A model generated the notes under the pieces. It saw nothing but the letters and a program-made list of their open reading frames with translations, was not told where the DNA came from and made no database searches. This document shows, piece after piece, positions 25,889 to 34,010 of a stretch of 64,000 nt of DNA (its first letter is position 1; every line of letters begins with the position of its first letter). The translations under genes and the position numbers were made by a program. Source of the DNA: Micromonospora tulbaghiae (GTDB taxonomy: Bacteria; Actinomycetota; Actinomycetes; Mycobacteriales; Micromonosporaceae); contig NZ_FMCQ01000003.1 of the NCBI RefSeq assembly GCF_900091605.1, positions 556,495 through 620,494 of the forward strand, read 5' to 3'.

Positions 25889-26392
25889 ATGACGGATCAG
25901 GCAAAGGTTCGCCGGCACGCGGAGCGCATCCGGGAACTCGTCGCGTCGTTGGTGCGCAGCCAGATCAAGGACCCCCGGCTCGGCATGATCACGATCACCG
26001 ACGCCCGGATCACCGCCGACCTGCGCGACGCCACCGTCTTCTACACGGTGCTCGGCGACGCGGCGGCCCAGGCGAGCACCGCCGCCGCGCTGGAGAGCGC
26101 CAAGGGGATGCTGCGCAGCACCGTCGGCAAGGCGCTCGGGCTGCGGCACTCACCGACGCTCACCTTCGTCCTGGACGACGTGCAGGACCAGGTCAAGCAC
26201 ATCGACGACCTGCTCGCCGCCGCGCGTACCGCCGACGCAGAGGTGCAGCGGCTGGCCGCCCAGGCCTCGTACGCGGGCGAGGCCCAGCCGTACCGGGTCG
26301 AGGAGGACGACGAGGACGCCGACGACGCCTCGGCCGAGGACGAGGGCGACGACGAGGGCGACGACGAGCCGCGCGCCGGCGACCGCCGGTGA
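25889..26392 (+). CDS. rbfA: Ribosome-binding factor A
   Basis: 30S maturation protein, 167 aa. The KH-like domain runs from KVRRHAERIRELVASLVRSQIKDPRLGMITIT (about 6-37) to PTLTFVLDDV (about 90-99). The tail from about 135 is a very acidic, disordered extension (EEDDEDADDASAEDEGDDEG). GGAGG lies eight bases before the ATG. The stop overlaps the GTG of nrnA. Confidence 0.96.
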   Translation: MTDQAKVRRHAERIRELVASLVRSQIKDPRLGMITITDARITADLRDATVFYTVLGDAAAQASTAAALESAKGMLRSTVGKALGLRHSPTLTFVLDDVQDQVKHIDDLLAAARTADAEVQRLAAQASYAGEAQPYRVEEDDEDADDASAEDEGDDEGDDEPRAGDRR

Positions 26393-27432
26393 CCGAGGCC
26401 GCCGCGGGTGGCGCGCCGGCCGGGCCCACCGAGACCGAATGGGCGGCCGCCGTCGCGGCGGTACGCGATCTCCCCGCCGACGCGCGGGTGCTGCTGATCT
26501 GCCACGTGAACCCGGACGGGGACGCGCTGGGCAGCATGCTCGGCTTCGGGCTGGGCCTGCGCCGGCTCGGCGTACGCGATCTCCAGGCCACCTTCCCCGG
26601 CCCGCCGGAGGTGCCCGAGCCGTTCCGGTGGATGCCCGGGGTGGACCTGCTGGTGCCGCAGGACGACGCGTATCGGGCTCCGGACCTGGTGATCTGCTTC
26701 GACGCGGCGAGCGAGTCCCGGCTGGGTGACCTGGTCGACCGGCTGGACACGGCCGGCATGTCGCTCGTGCTCGATCACCACGCCTCGAACAGCGGGTTCG
26801 GCCGGATCAGCCTGGTCGCCCCGCATGCCGCCGCCACCTCCGTGGTCGCGCTGGAGCTGCTGGACCGGCTCGGCGTGACGCTGGACGCGGAGATGGCGAC
26901 CGGGCTGTACGTCGCACTCACCACCGACACCGGCTCGTTCCGTTTCGAGGCGACCACCCCGGCCGTGCACGAGATGGCCGCGCGCCTGGTCGCCACCGGC
27001 ATCCGGCCCGGGGACATCTCCCGGCGGATCTTCGACACCCGCCCGTTCGGCGCGGTCCGTCTCTTCGGGGAGGTGCTCGGCCGGGCCACGCTGGAACCGG
27101 CGGCCGCCGCCGGGCACGGCCTCGTCTGGACGTACGCGACCCGCGACGACCTGGTCCGCCACGACCAGCCGGCGTACGTGCTGGAGGCGCTGATCGACTC
27201 GGTCCGGTGCACCGAGGAGGCGGACGTGAGCTGCGTGGTCAAGCAGGCCGGTGAGGCCGAGTGGGCGGTGTCGCTGCGCAGCAAGGGCGCGGTGGACGTG
27301 AGCGCGGTGGCGGTGGCGCTGGGCGGTGGCGGGCACCGGTTCGCGGCCGGATTCACCGGGCGGGGCGCGCTCGACGAGCTGGTCGGACGGATCCGCGCCG
27401 AACTCGCCACCGCGACGCTGGTAGCCCCTTAG
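26389..27432 (+). CDS. nrnA: DHH-family oligoribonuclease / pAp phosphatase (NrnA-like)
   Basis: 347 aa. DHH motifs: His39, Asp43 and Asp45 in CHVNPDGDALG, Asp105 in ICFDAA, DHH at 129-131, and the DHHA1 substrate loop GGGGHRFAAG near 312-321. Degrades nanoRNA and, in relatives such as Rv2837c, cyclic dinucleotides and pAp. Translationally coupled to rbfA (GTGA), the conserved actinobacterial order. Confidence 0.93.
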   Translation: MTEAAAGGAPAGPTETEWAAAVAAVRDLPADARVLLICHVNPDGDALGSMLGFGLGLRRLGVRDLQATFPGPPEVPEPFRWMPGVDLLVPQDDAYRAPDLVICFDAASESRLGDLVDRLDTAGMSLVLDHHASNSGFGRISLVAPHAAATSVVALELLDRLGVTLDAEMATGLYVALTTDTGSFRFEATTPAVHEMAARLVATGIRPGDISRRIFDTRPFGAVRLFGEVLGRATLEPAAAAGHGLVWTYATRDDLVRHDQPAYVLEALIDSVRCTEEADVSCVVKQAGEAEWAVSLRSKGAVDVSAVAVALGGGGHRFAAGFTGRGALDELVGRIRAELATATLVAP

Positions 27433-27556
27433 AAGCGGAATTGCGCCGAAATTTCCGCCGCGCCGAGGTGCGGCGACGATCGATGCTGTGACCTGATCGG
27501 CGGCTTTTCCAGCGATTACGAGGCGTGCCAGCCTTTCCGCCGTACGTGACGCTGGG

Positions 27557-27562
27557 GACAAT
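27557..27562 (+). promoter_or_regulatory. -10 element of a predicted leaderless promoter
   Basis: GACAAT ends seven bases before ATG 27569. This spacing favours the ATG over the GTG at 27566. Confidence 0.5.
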
Positions 27563-27568
27563 CGGGTG

Positions 27569-27976
27569 ATGGATCATCCCCGTGAGCTCACCGTCGAGGC
27601 GCCCCGGGCCTGGGACCGGCCGGTCGTCTCCGTGCCGGTGCTGATCTGCCTCTCTCTGGTCGGCGGTCAACTTCCGTCCTTCTCGACCGCGGCCAACCTC
27701 TACATCCTCACCACCGGCGGGGGGTTGATCTGGGTCGGCCTGAGCAACCGGGTGCCCCGGCGTCCGGCGCCGCGCCGGCTGCCGTCGGTCGCGCTCTGGT
27801 GGCTGGTCCCGGTGACAGTCTTCGGGGTCTTCGAGGGGGCGACCTTCGTGATGGCGGCGGGGGACGACTTCCCCACCTTCTCCCGGCTGGCCGATCCGCT
27901 GCTGGAGGACAACCTGGCCCGCTCGGCGGCCTGGTTCGCGTGGCTGTCCACGTTCTGGGGACTGGTGCGCCGATGA
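27569..27976 (+). CDS. Small integral membrane protein, unknown function
   Basis: 135 aa with hydrophobic stretches at about 20-38, 42-58, 75-95 (LWWLVPVTVFGVFEGATFVMA) and 112-130. No recognisable family. It is coupled by ATGA overlap to a second small membrane protein, and the two may act together. It lies between nrnA and the MATE gene, an interval that is variable among actinomycetes. Confidence 0.7.
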   Translation: MDHPRELTVEAPRAWDRPVVSVPVLICLSLVGGQLPSFSTAANLYILTTGGGLIWVGLSNRVPRRPAPRRLPSVALWWLVPVTVFGVFEGATFVMAAGDDFPTFSRLADPLLEDNLARSAAWFAWLSTFWGLVRR

Positions 27977-28185
27977 TGCGGGCACTGGCGATCGGCGGGT
28001 TCGGAGTCTCGATCGTGCTGTTCGCCGTCGTCGAGTGGGCGGCGCGCCGGGAGGGGTCGCGGATCCCGTCGCTGGCCGATGTCTGCGCCTTCGTGATGCG
28101 GTACGAGGTGGGCCCGGTGCCGGTCGGGCGGATCGGTCTGTTCGGTTTCTGGTGGTGGCTGGGCTGGCACTTCCTGGCCCGCTGA
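27973..28185 (+). CDS. Small membrane protein, DUF6186-like
   Basis: 70 aa with one helix at about 4-24 and a second at about 52-68 (IGLFGFWWWLGWHFLAR). The pattern of a basic loop AARREGSRIPSL followed by MRYEVGPVPVGRIG suggests the actinobacterial DUF6186 family, from memory. Start ATG overlaps the preceding stop; a second ATG follows directly. Confidence 0.65.
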   Translation: MMRALAIGGFGVSIVLFAVVEWAARREGSRIPSLADVCAFVMRYEVGPVPVGRIGLFGFWWWLGWHFLAR

Positions 28186-28521
28186 CCGCCTCGCCGGGCC
28201 GGGACGACGACGTTGATCTTTCCGCATTTCGGGAACAGTGGGCAGCATCTGGAAAGTGAACGTTAATTTGGGTGCGGGACCGGCGCTTCGCGGCGCTGGT
28301 CACGGGCGGTGGTGCCGCACCCGGCCTCGCCTCCCTCCAGGGTCAGACCGACCCGGGCTCCCGCTGCCAGGCGAGCCGCTCCGGTGATCCCGGACCGCTG
28401 CCGGGCGCTCAGCCGCCGACGACTTCCGGTCGCGGCGCGATTCGCTGTCGCGCCGATCCGGAGCGCCGGGCGCCCGTAGGACCGCCACGTCCCGGTGGTC
28501 CGTACCCTGGAAGGACCTCAC
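28186..28521. other. 336-bp intergenic region with dyads, no gene recognised
   Basis: The first 80 bases are less GC-rich than the surroundings and include GTTAAT (28262-28267), a possible -10. Two hairpins can form: around 28279-28302 (GACCGGCGC pairing with GCGCTGGTC, one mismatch) and 28433-28455 (CGGCGCGA with TCGCGCCG, perfect, seven-base loop). TACCCT at 28503-28508 could serve the small gene at 28522. A structured RNA is possible but not shown. Confidence 0.4.
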
Positions 28522-28620
28522 ATGCCCAGCAAGCGCAAGCCGCAGACCGAGACCACCACCGACGAGGCGCGCGAGCAGATGCGCCGCGCGCTGCAGACCT
28601 CGATGGACACCCGTCAGTGA
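28522..28620 (+). CDS. Putative 32-residue protein
   Basis: Encodes a charged, soluble peptide beginning MPSKRKPQTETTTDEAREQM and ending TSMDTRQ. AAGGA (28511-28515) lies six bases before the ATG, and third-position GC fits a coding sequence. The C-terminal half (DEAREQMRRALQTSMD) should form an amphipathic helix. No family recognised. Confidence 0.55.
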   Translation: MPSKRKPQTETTTDEAREQMRRALQTSMDTRQ

Positions 28621-28722
28621 CGTACGCCGTCCGGCGGTGACGCCGGCCGGGCCCGAGGACCACACCCCGGCCCGACGCCGACGTCACCGCCGCCCGGGGC
28701 GCATCGCCGCCCCGCACGCCGC

Positions 28723-28728
28723 TACCGT
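28723..28728 (+). promoter_or_regulatory. -10 element of a predicted leaderless promoter
   Basis: TACCGT ends seven bases before GTG 28735; no ribosome site is present. Confidence 0.5.
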
Positions 28729-28734
28729 CGTCCG

Positions 28735-29244
28735 GTGCGACGCATCCTCGTGGTCGGCAGCTCAGGCGCCGGCAAGAGCATGCTCGCCGGTGAACTGGCC
28801 CGGCGACTCGACCTTCCCCTGATCCACCTCGACCGGCACTACTGGCGCCCCGGCTGGACCGCCTCCGCCCCGGCTGACTTCCGCGCCGAGGTGGCAGCGC
28901 TCGCCGCCCGCCCGGCCTGGGTGATGGACGGCAACTACGCGAGCACGCTCGACCTGCGGCTGCCCCGCGCCGACCTGCTGGTGCTCTGCGACACCTCCCG
29001 GCCGCGCTGCCTGGTCCGGATCGTCCGCCGCCGGTGGGCACATCGTGCCGCGACCCGCCCCGACCGGCCCGAGGGCTGCCCGGAGCGGCTCGATCTCGAC
29101 TTCCTGCCCTACGTCTGGCGTTACCCCCGCGACTCCCGGCCCCGGGTGCTGGCCGCGCTGTCCGAGCACGCCCCCGGGCTGCCGGTGCGCCGTCTGCGCG
29201 GGCACCGTGACACGGCCCGGTTCCTGGCCGACGTAAGTAAGTAG
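28735..29244 (+). CDS. P-loop kinase (adenylate-kinase/FlaR-like)
   Basis: 169 aa. Walker A GSSGAGKS (8-15) near the N-terminus, then LPLIHLDRHYWRPGW (27-41) and WVMDGNYASTLDLRLPRAD (about 61-79), the layout of small topology-modulation/AAA_17-type nucleotide kinases. Arginine-rich RIVRRRWAHR follows. Substrate unknown; a monocistronic gene by promoter prediction. Confidence 0.8.
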   Translation: MRRILVVGSSGAGKSMLAGELARRLDLPLIHLDRHYWRPGWTASAPADFRAEVAALAARPAWVMDGNYASTLDLRLPRADLLVLCDTSRPRCLVRIVRRRWAHRAATRPDRPEGCPERLDLDFLPYVWRYPRDSRPRVLAALSEHAPGLPVRRLRGHRDTARFLADVSK

Positions 29245-29291
29245 CCCACTGCCTTGCGGGCCTTACCGAGGGCGTGCCAGGATCGGCGGCG

Positions 29292-30614
29292 ATGAGCACC
29301 ACTGCCGCCCCCGCCGTCACCGCCTCGCCGCGGCGGATCGCCACGCTCGCGCTGCCCGCCCTCGTGGTGCTGGCCGCCGAGCCGCTCTACGTCCTGGTCG
29401 ACACCGCGGTGGTCGGTCATCTCGGCCGGGTGCCGCTGGCCACGCTGGCCGTCGGCGGCACGGTCATGACGCTCACCGCCTGGGTCGGCACCGTCGTCGC
29501 GTACGGCACCACGGGCCGCTCGGCCCGCCGGTTCGGGGCGGGGGACCGGGCCGCCGCGGTGGCCGAGGGCGTCCAGGCGTCCTGGCTCGCGCTCGCCACC
29601 GGAGTGCTGGTGGCGGTCGCCATCGGCATCGGCGGCGGCGCGCTGGCGCGTACCCTCGTCGGCGGCCCCGGCGAGGTGGCCGACGCCGCCGCCGGATGGC
29701 TGCGGATCGCGGCGCTCGGCGCGCCCGGCCTGCTGCTCGCCGCCGCCGGCAACGGCTGGCTACGCGGCATCCAGGACACCCGCCGCCCACTGCTGTTCGT
29801 GCTCGGCCCGAACCTGCTCTCCGCGCTGCTCTGCCCGCTGCTGGTCTATCCGGCCGGGCTCGGCCTGGTCGGCTCGGCGGTGGCGAACGCGATCGCGCAG
29901 ACGCTTTCCGGGGTGCTGTTCGCGGCGGCGCTCGTGCGTGAGCGGGTCTCGCTGCGGCCCCGGCCCCGGGTGATCGGGCAGCAGCTCGTGCTCAGCCGGG
30001 ACCTGCTCGTGCGGGGCGTCGCGTTCCAGGCCAGCTTCCTGTCCGCGACGGCCGTCGCGGCCCGCTTCGGCGCCGCCGCGGTCGGCGCGCACCAGATCGC
30101 CGTACAGCTGTGGTTCTTCACGGCGCTGGTGCTCGACGCGCTGGCCATCGCCGCGCAGTCGCTGGTCGGCGCCGCGCTCGGCGCCGGCGACGCGGCCGGC
30201 GCGCGGTTCCTGGCCCGCCGCGTCGCGCTGCTCGGCGGCCTGTGCGGCGTGGCCTTCGCGGTGCTGATCGCCGCCGGCGCCGGCGTGGTGCCGTCGTGGT
30301 TCAGCTCCGATCCGCAGGTACGCGAGCAGGCCATGACGGCCTGGCCCTGGTTCGTCGCGCTCCAGCCGATCGGCGGCGTGGTGTTCGCGCTCGACGGGGT
30401 GCTGATCGGCGCGGGCGACGTGCGCTACCTGCGCAACCTCACCATCGTGTGCGCGTTCGGCGGGTTCCTGCCGGCGATCTGGCTGGCCTACGGGCTCGAC
30501 CTCGGGCTGGGCGGGATCTGGGCCGGGCTGATGCTGTTCGTGGTGCTGCGGCTGGTCGGCCTGCTGCTGCGGATGCGCTCGGGCGCGTGGGCGGTGGTCG
30601 GCGCGGTCCGCTGA
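29292..30614 (+). CDS. MATE family efflux transporter (DinF-like)
   Basis: 440 aa with 12 predicted helices in two halves. EPLYVLVDTAVVGHLGRVPLATLAVGG (30-56) is the family N-terminal signature. It belongs to the DinF branch, which follows nrnA in mycobacteria (dinF, Rv2836c), here displaced by four small genes. Sodium- or proton-driven export of drugs or metabolites. A CAGGAT hexamer (29278-29283) lies nine bases before the ATG. Confidence 0.9.
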   Translation: MSTTAAPAVTASPRRIATLALPALVVLAAEPLYVLVDTAVVGHLGRVPLATLAVGGTVMTLTAWVGTVVAYGTTGRSARRFGAGDRAAAVAEGVQASWLALATGVLVAVAIGIGGGALARTLVGGPGEVADAAAGWLRIAALGAPGLLLAAAGNGWLRGIQDTRRPLLFVLGPNLLSALLCPLLVYPAGLGLVGSAVANAIAQTLSGVLFAAALVRERVSLRPRPRVIGQQLVLSRDLLVRGVAFQASFLSATAVAARFGAAAVGAHQIAVQLWFFTALVLDALAIAAQSLVGAALGAGDAAGARFLARRVALLGGLCGVAFAVLIAAGAGVVPSWFSSDPQVREQAMTAWPWFVALQPIGGVVFALDGVLIGAGDVRYLRNLTIVCAFGGFLPAIWLAYGLDLGLGGIWAGLMLFVVLRLVGLLLRMRSGAWAVVGAVR

Positions 30615-30620
30615 CGCCGG

Positions 30621-31562
30621 TCAGCAGGGCTTGAACGAACCGGGACCGCCCATCCACGGCTCGACCGTGAAGAAGCCCTCCTCCAGCCGGGAACAGTTGA
30701 CGTTGTTCGTGCTCGACTTCGCGGAGATCAGCCAGAGGCCGCGTTGCGTCGCCGGCAGATCCTCGGGCTGGAAGATCTCCCAGACCACCTGGTCGCGGAT
30801 GCTGGCGATCCCCGCCGGGCCCGGCGTCGTCCGCGGGATGTCGAACGCGTACATCCAGACGTACTTGGTGGTGATCCGCAGGCTGGGTTCGCCGTCCTCG
30901 GCGGTGAACACCTCGTAGCTCATCTCGCCCCGGACCCGGATCTCGTCCACGTCGGCCTGGGAGTCGATCCGGGTGGCGTAGTGCACGAACGACTGGTCGT
31001 CGAAGTGCCGGCGCAACTGGGTGCGGGAGTCCGGCGCCAGCAGCGCCAGGAACGGCTCCGCGTCACCCACGCGCATGGGAAGGCCGAGCCGGGCCTGGAC
31101 CAGCGCGGCCCGGACCTGGGTCAGCGCCGCGGCCACCTCGCGGGCGGTGAACGGCGGCTGCGCCTTGGTCGGCGGCAGGACGATCCCGCCCTCACCCACC
31201 GCGAAGTCCGCACCGGCGGTGCCCACGAACAGGTCGCGCGGCTCGCCCACCTGGCTGAGCGGAGCCGGAGACGGGCTGGCCTCGGCCGAGGCCGCGGCGG
31301 CGGTGCCGGACCGTACGCGGTCGACGGTGACCCGGCCGAGCACGGCCGTGCCGCCGATCAGCACCAGGGCGAGCACCACCACGAAGGCGACGTGGCGCTT
31401 GCCGCGCTGCCGGGACCAGACCATGCGGAAGCGCTCGGCGCGGGTCAGCGGGACGTCCGCGTCCGCGCCGGTCATCCAGCCCGGCAGCCGGATCTCCTCG
31501 CCCCGGGCGGCGACGGCGTAGGGATCCGGCTCGGGTGGGGCGGTCCCGGGTTCGGTGCTCAT
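30621..31562 (-). CDS. Membrane-anchored protein of unknown function, paralogue A
   Basis: 313 aa. A cytosolic N-terminus of about 55 residues containing LPGWMTG, one helix at about 58-76 (VAFVVVLALVLIGGTAVLG), a Ser/Ala/Pro linker, and an exported domain of about 210 residues. The domain contains GEGGIVLPPTKAQPPFTAREVAAALTQVRAALVQARL and ends NNVNCSRLEEGFF...FKPC, with a conserved cysteine pair. It aligns well with the protein at 31990: same order of an ALP/VLPP segment, FT..EVA..L..VR.AL, TTKYVWMYAF and a final cysteine. No family recognised. Confidence 0.75.
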   Translation of the reverse strand: MSTEPGTAPPEPDPYAVAARGEEIRLPGWMTGADADVPLTRAERFRMVWSRQRGKRHVAFVVVLALVLIGGTAVLGRVTVDRVRSGTAAAASAEASPSPAPLSQVGEPRDLFVGTAGADFAVGEGGIVLPPTKAQPPFTAREVAAALTQVRAALVQARLGLPMRVGDAEPFLALLAPDSRTQLRRHFDDQSFVHYATRIDSQADVDEIRVRGEMSYEVFTAEDGEPSLRITTKYVWMYAFDIPRTTPGPAGIASIRDQVVWEIFQPEDLPATQRGLWLISAKSSTNNVNCSRLEEGFFTVEPWMGGPGSFKPC

Positions 31563-31645
31563 GCGGCGTTCCAGAGGGGGTGCAGGGCAGGGGGCGCATG
31601 ATCATTGCACCCGGCCGCCGATCCCGCTGTCCCGTTCCGTGCCGG

Positions 31646-31948
31646 TCAGATCCGCCCCTGCCGGATCGCCCACGCGAGGTAGAACATGCCGACGACCAGC
31701 AGCGTCGCGGTCACCAGGACGAACACGAAGGACCCGATCGCGGCGAGGGCCGGGTGCCGCTCCCCGAACCGGGTCCGTCCCTGCCAGGTCCACATCCGGC
31801 GGCGGGCCGCCGCCAGCGCCGGTATCCCGTCGACCAGGCCGGACAGGCGGCGGCCCAGGGTGCGGCGGGGCGGTTCCGGATTGCGCATCCAGTCCGGCAG
31901 GTCGACCCGGGCGCGGTGGGGCGGCGGTCCGGGCGGGACGTCGCTCAT
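31646..31948 (-). CDS. Small one-helix membrane protein
   Basis: 100 aa with the cytosolic motif VDLPDWMRNPEPPRR near residues 16-30, recalling LPGWM and VPEWLRRP in the flanking paralogues, and one C-terminal helix (about 70-92, IGSFVFVLVTATLLVVGMFYLAW). It lies between the two paralogous genes in the same direction. The shared cytosolic motif suggests a common partner. Function unknown. Confidence 0.7.
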   Translation of the reverse strand: MSDVPPGPPPHRARVDLPDWMRNPEPPRRTLGRRLSGLVDGIPALAAARRRMWTWQGRTRFGERHPALAAIGSFVFVLVTATLLVVGMFYLAWAIRQGRI

Positions 31949-31989
31949 CGGCGGCTCCGGTCGTGAGGCGGGGTGGCGTGGCGGGCCGG

Positions 31990-32985
31990 TCAGCAGGTGT
32001 CCGGCAGGTCGACGGTCTTGTCCGGGTCGAAGACCGCGTCCGGGTCCGGGTCGGCCGGCCCGCCGAACGAGGGCTTGCCGAGCGCGAGCAGGCCCTTGTC
32101 CAGCGCGGCGCAGTCGATGTTGGAGGTGTACGAGTCGGCACGCTCTATCCACAGCCCGGCGGAGGCGGTGGTCACGTCGGCCGGGTGCGGGGTGCTCCAC
32201 TTCACCGTGTCGTGGACCACCAGGACGCCGTCGCCCGGGGTGGGGCTGGTGGTGGGGAACGCGTACGCCCAGACGAAGTTCGTGGTCACCTCCAGGATGC
32301 GGATGCCGTCCCGGTCTTTCGTCGCCCGGTAGCTGATTCGGCCCTTGACCCGGGGCTGGTCGTCGGTGAGCCGGGCCCCGGGAGCGAGCCGGGTCGCGTA
32401 GGTGCCCGCCTCGCCGGTGGGGAAGTCGTCGCGCACGCCGGCCCGCGCGTCCGGGGCGAACTGGCGGACCAGCCGCTCCGGGTCCTTCGCGGTGAAGAAC
32501 GTGCGGTCCAGCCGGGCGGTGATCAGCGCCTTGCGTACCTTGGCCAGCGTGTCGGCCACCTGCTTCTCGGTGAACGGGCCGGTCCGCTTGGCCCGGGGCA
32601 GCGCGATCCCCGCCGCACCCTCCGGGAACCCGGCCGCCGGGGTGCCGTCGAACGGACCGGCGGCCGGTGGCGGCGAGGCCGACGAGGACGCCTGCTCACC
32701 GATCGGCAGACCGACCGTCGGGTGCTCGGCAGCCGGCTCGCGCCAGCGCTGGAAGCCCTGGTAGCCGAGGCCCCCGACGAGCCCGAAGAACGCGAGCAGC
32801 GCCAGCACGACCACGCCGCCGAGCAGCTTGCCGGAGTGCCCGCCGAGCGCGATCCGCAGGCGGTCGCCGCGGCCCGGCTCGACCTCTGGCGCGGGCCGGC
32901 GCAGCCACTCGGGCACCCGTCCCAGCGTGTCCTCCGACGGGCGGTCGGTGGAGTGGGGATCGGGCGCGGAACGGTGATCGGTCAT
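31990..32985 (-). CDS. Membrane-anchored protein of unknown function, paralogue B
   Basis: 331 aa. N-terminal GRVPEWLRRPAPEVE (22-36), one helix at about 54-76 (LLGGVVVLALLAFFGLVGGLG), a proline-rich linker, then an exported domain like that of the protein at 30621 (AAGIALPRAKRTGPFTEKQVADTLAKVRKALI; TTNFVWAYAF; SYTSNIDCAALDKGLLALGKP; C-terminal LPDTC). Two cysteines near the end are in the same places as in paralogue A. The three genes lie in one direction with short gaps and probably form an operon ending at 30621. Confidence 0.75.
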   Translation of the reverse strand: MTDHRSAPDPHSTDRPSEDTLGRVPEWLRRPAPEVEPGRGDRLRIALGGHSGKLLGGVVVLALLAFFGLVGGLGYQGFQRWREPAAEHPTVGLPIGEQASSSASPPPAAGPFDGTPAAGFPEGAAGIALPRAKRTGPFTEKQVADTLAKVRKALITARLDRTFFTAKDPERLVRQFAPDARAGVRDDFPTGEAGTYATRLAPGARLTDDQPRVKGRISYRATKDRDGIRILEVTTNFVWAYAFPTTSPTPGDGVLVVHDTVKWSTPHPADVTTASAGLWIERADSYTSNIDCAALDKGLLALGKPSFGGPADPDPDAVFDPDKTVDLPDTC

Positions 32986-33093
32986 CGGACTTCCCGGGCA
33001 GACGGGTCGGGGGCGCACGATCTTGACACCCCGCCGAAGCTGGGCGGTATCCCCCGCAGGGCCGATCAGCGCCGTCTGGCAGGCTTGGCGGTC

Positions 33094-33978
33094 GTGAGCA
33101 CAGACGGTCTGATCGTGGTCGACAAGCCCGGCGGCATGACGTCGCACGACGTCGTGGCCCGCATCCGGCGGCTGGCGCGTACCCGCCGCGTGGGCCACGG
33201 CGGCACGCTCGACCCGATGGCCACCGGCGTCCTGGTGATCGGGGTGGGCCGGGCGACGCGGCTGCTCACGTACGTGATCGGCGCCGGCAAGAGCTACGCC
33301 GCGACGATCCGGCTGGGGCAGACCACCGTCACCGACGACGCCGAGGGCGAGGTGGTCGCGACCACCCCGGCCGGCGCGGTCACCGACGACGGGGTACGCG
33401 CCGCGCTGGCCGCCCTGACCGGCGAGATCGACCAGGTGCCGAGCGCGGTCAGCGCCATCAAGATCAACGGCCAGCGGGCGTACAAGCGGGTCCGCGACGG
33501 CGAGACCGTCGAACTGCCCGCCCGCCGGGTCACCGTGTCGCGGCTGGACGTGCTGGCGATCCGCCGGGACGCCCCGGACGTGGTCGACGTCGACGTGGAC
33601 GTGACCTGCTCGTCCGGGACGTACATCCGGGCGCTGGCCCGCGACGCGGGCGCCGCCCTCGGCGTCGGCGGTCACCTCACCGCGCTGCGCCGGACCGCTG
33701 TGGGCGGGTTCACGCTGGCCGAGGCGGCCACGCTCGACCAGCTCGAGGAGCGCGCGCCGGACGTGGTGAACCTGCCGCTGGACGCCGCCGCCGCGCGGTT
33801 CTTCCCGCGCCGGGACGCCACCGCCGACGAGACCCGGGTGCTGTCCCACGGCGGGCCGCTGGCCCCGGCCGGCATCACCGGGCCGTACGCCGTCTTCGAC
33901 CCGGCGGGCGGGCTGATCGCTATCGTCAGCGAGCGGGACGGTCGGGCCCGCGCGGAGATCGTGCTCGCCCCGGCCTGA
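33094..33978 (+). CDS. truB: tRNA pseudouridine(55) synthase
   Basis: 294 aa. Catalytic Asp40 lies in GHGGTLDPMATG; the N-terminus LIVVDKPGGMTSHDVV and the KSYAATIRLG and GTYIRALARD motifs are characteristic. It isomerises U55 in the T-loop of most tRNAs. GTG start by family N-terminus; a CAGGCT hexamer nine bases upstream may give a near-leaderless mRNA. Divergent from the paralogue cassette with 108 bp between. Confidence 0.96.
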   Translation: MSTDGLIVVDKPGGMTSHDVVARIRRLARTRRVGHGGTLDPMATGVLVIGVGRATRLLTYVIGAGKSYAATIRLGQTTVTDDAEGEVVATTPAGAVTDDGVRAALAALTGEIDQVPSAVSAIKINGQRAYKRVRDGETVELPARRVTVSRLDVLAIRRDAPDVVDVDVDVTCSSGTYIRALARDAGAALGVGGHLTALRRTAVGGFTLAEAATLDQLEERAPDVVNLPLDAAAARFFPRRDATADETRVLSHGGPLAPAGITGPYAVFDPAGGLIAIVSERDGRARAEIVLAPA

Positions 33979-34010
33979 ACGGCGCGCGGGCGGACAGGGG
34001 GAGGAACGGC

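Noticed and set aside
33979..34010. FMN riboswitch ahead of ribF
   Set aside because: Only 32 bases separate truB and ribF, too short for the aptamer, and none of its conserved segments are present.
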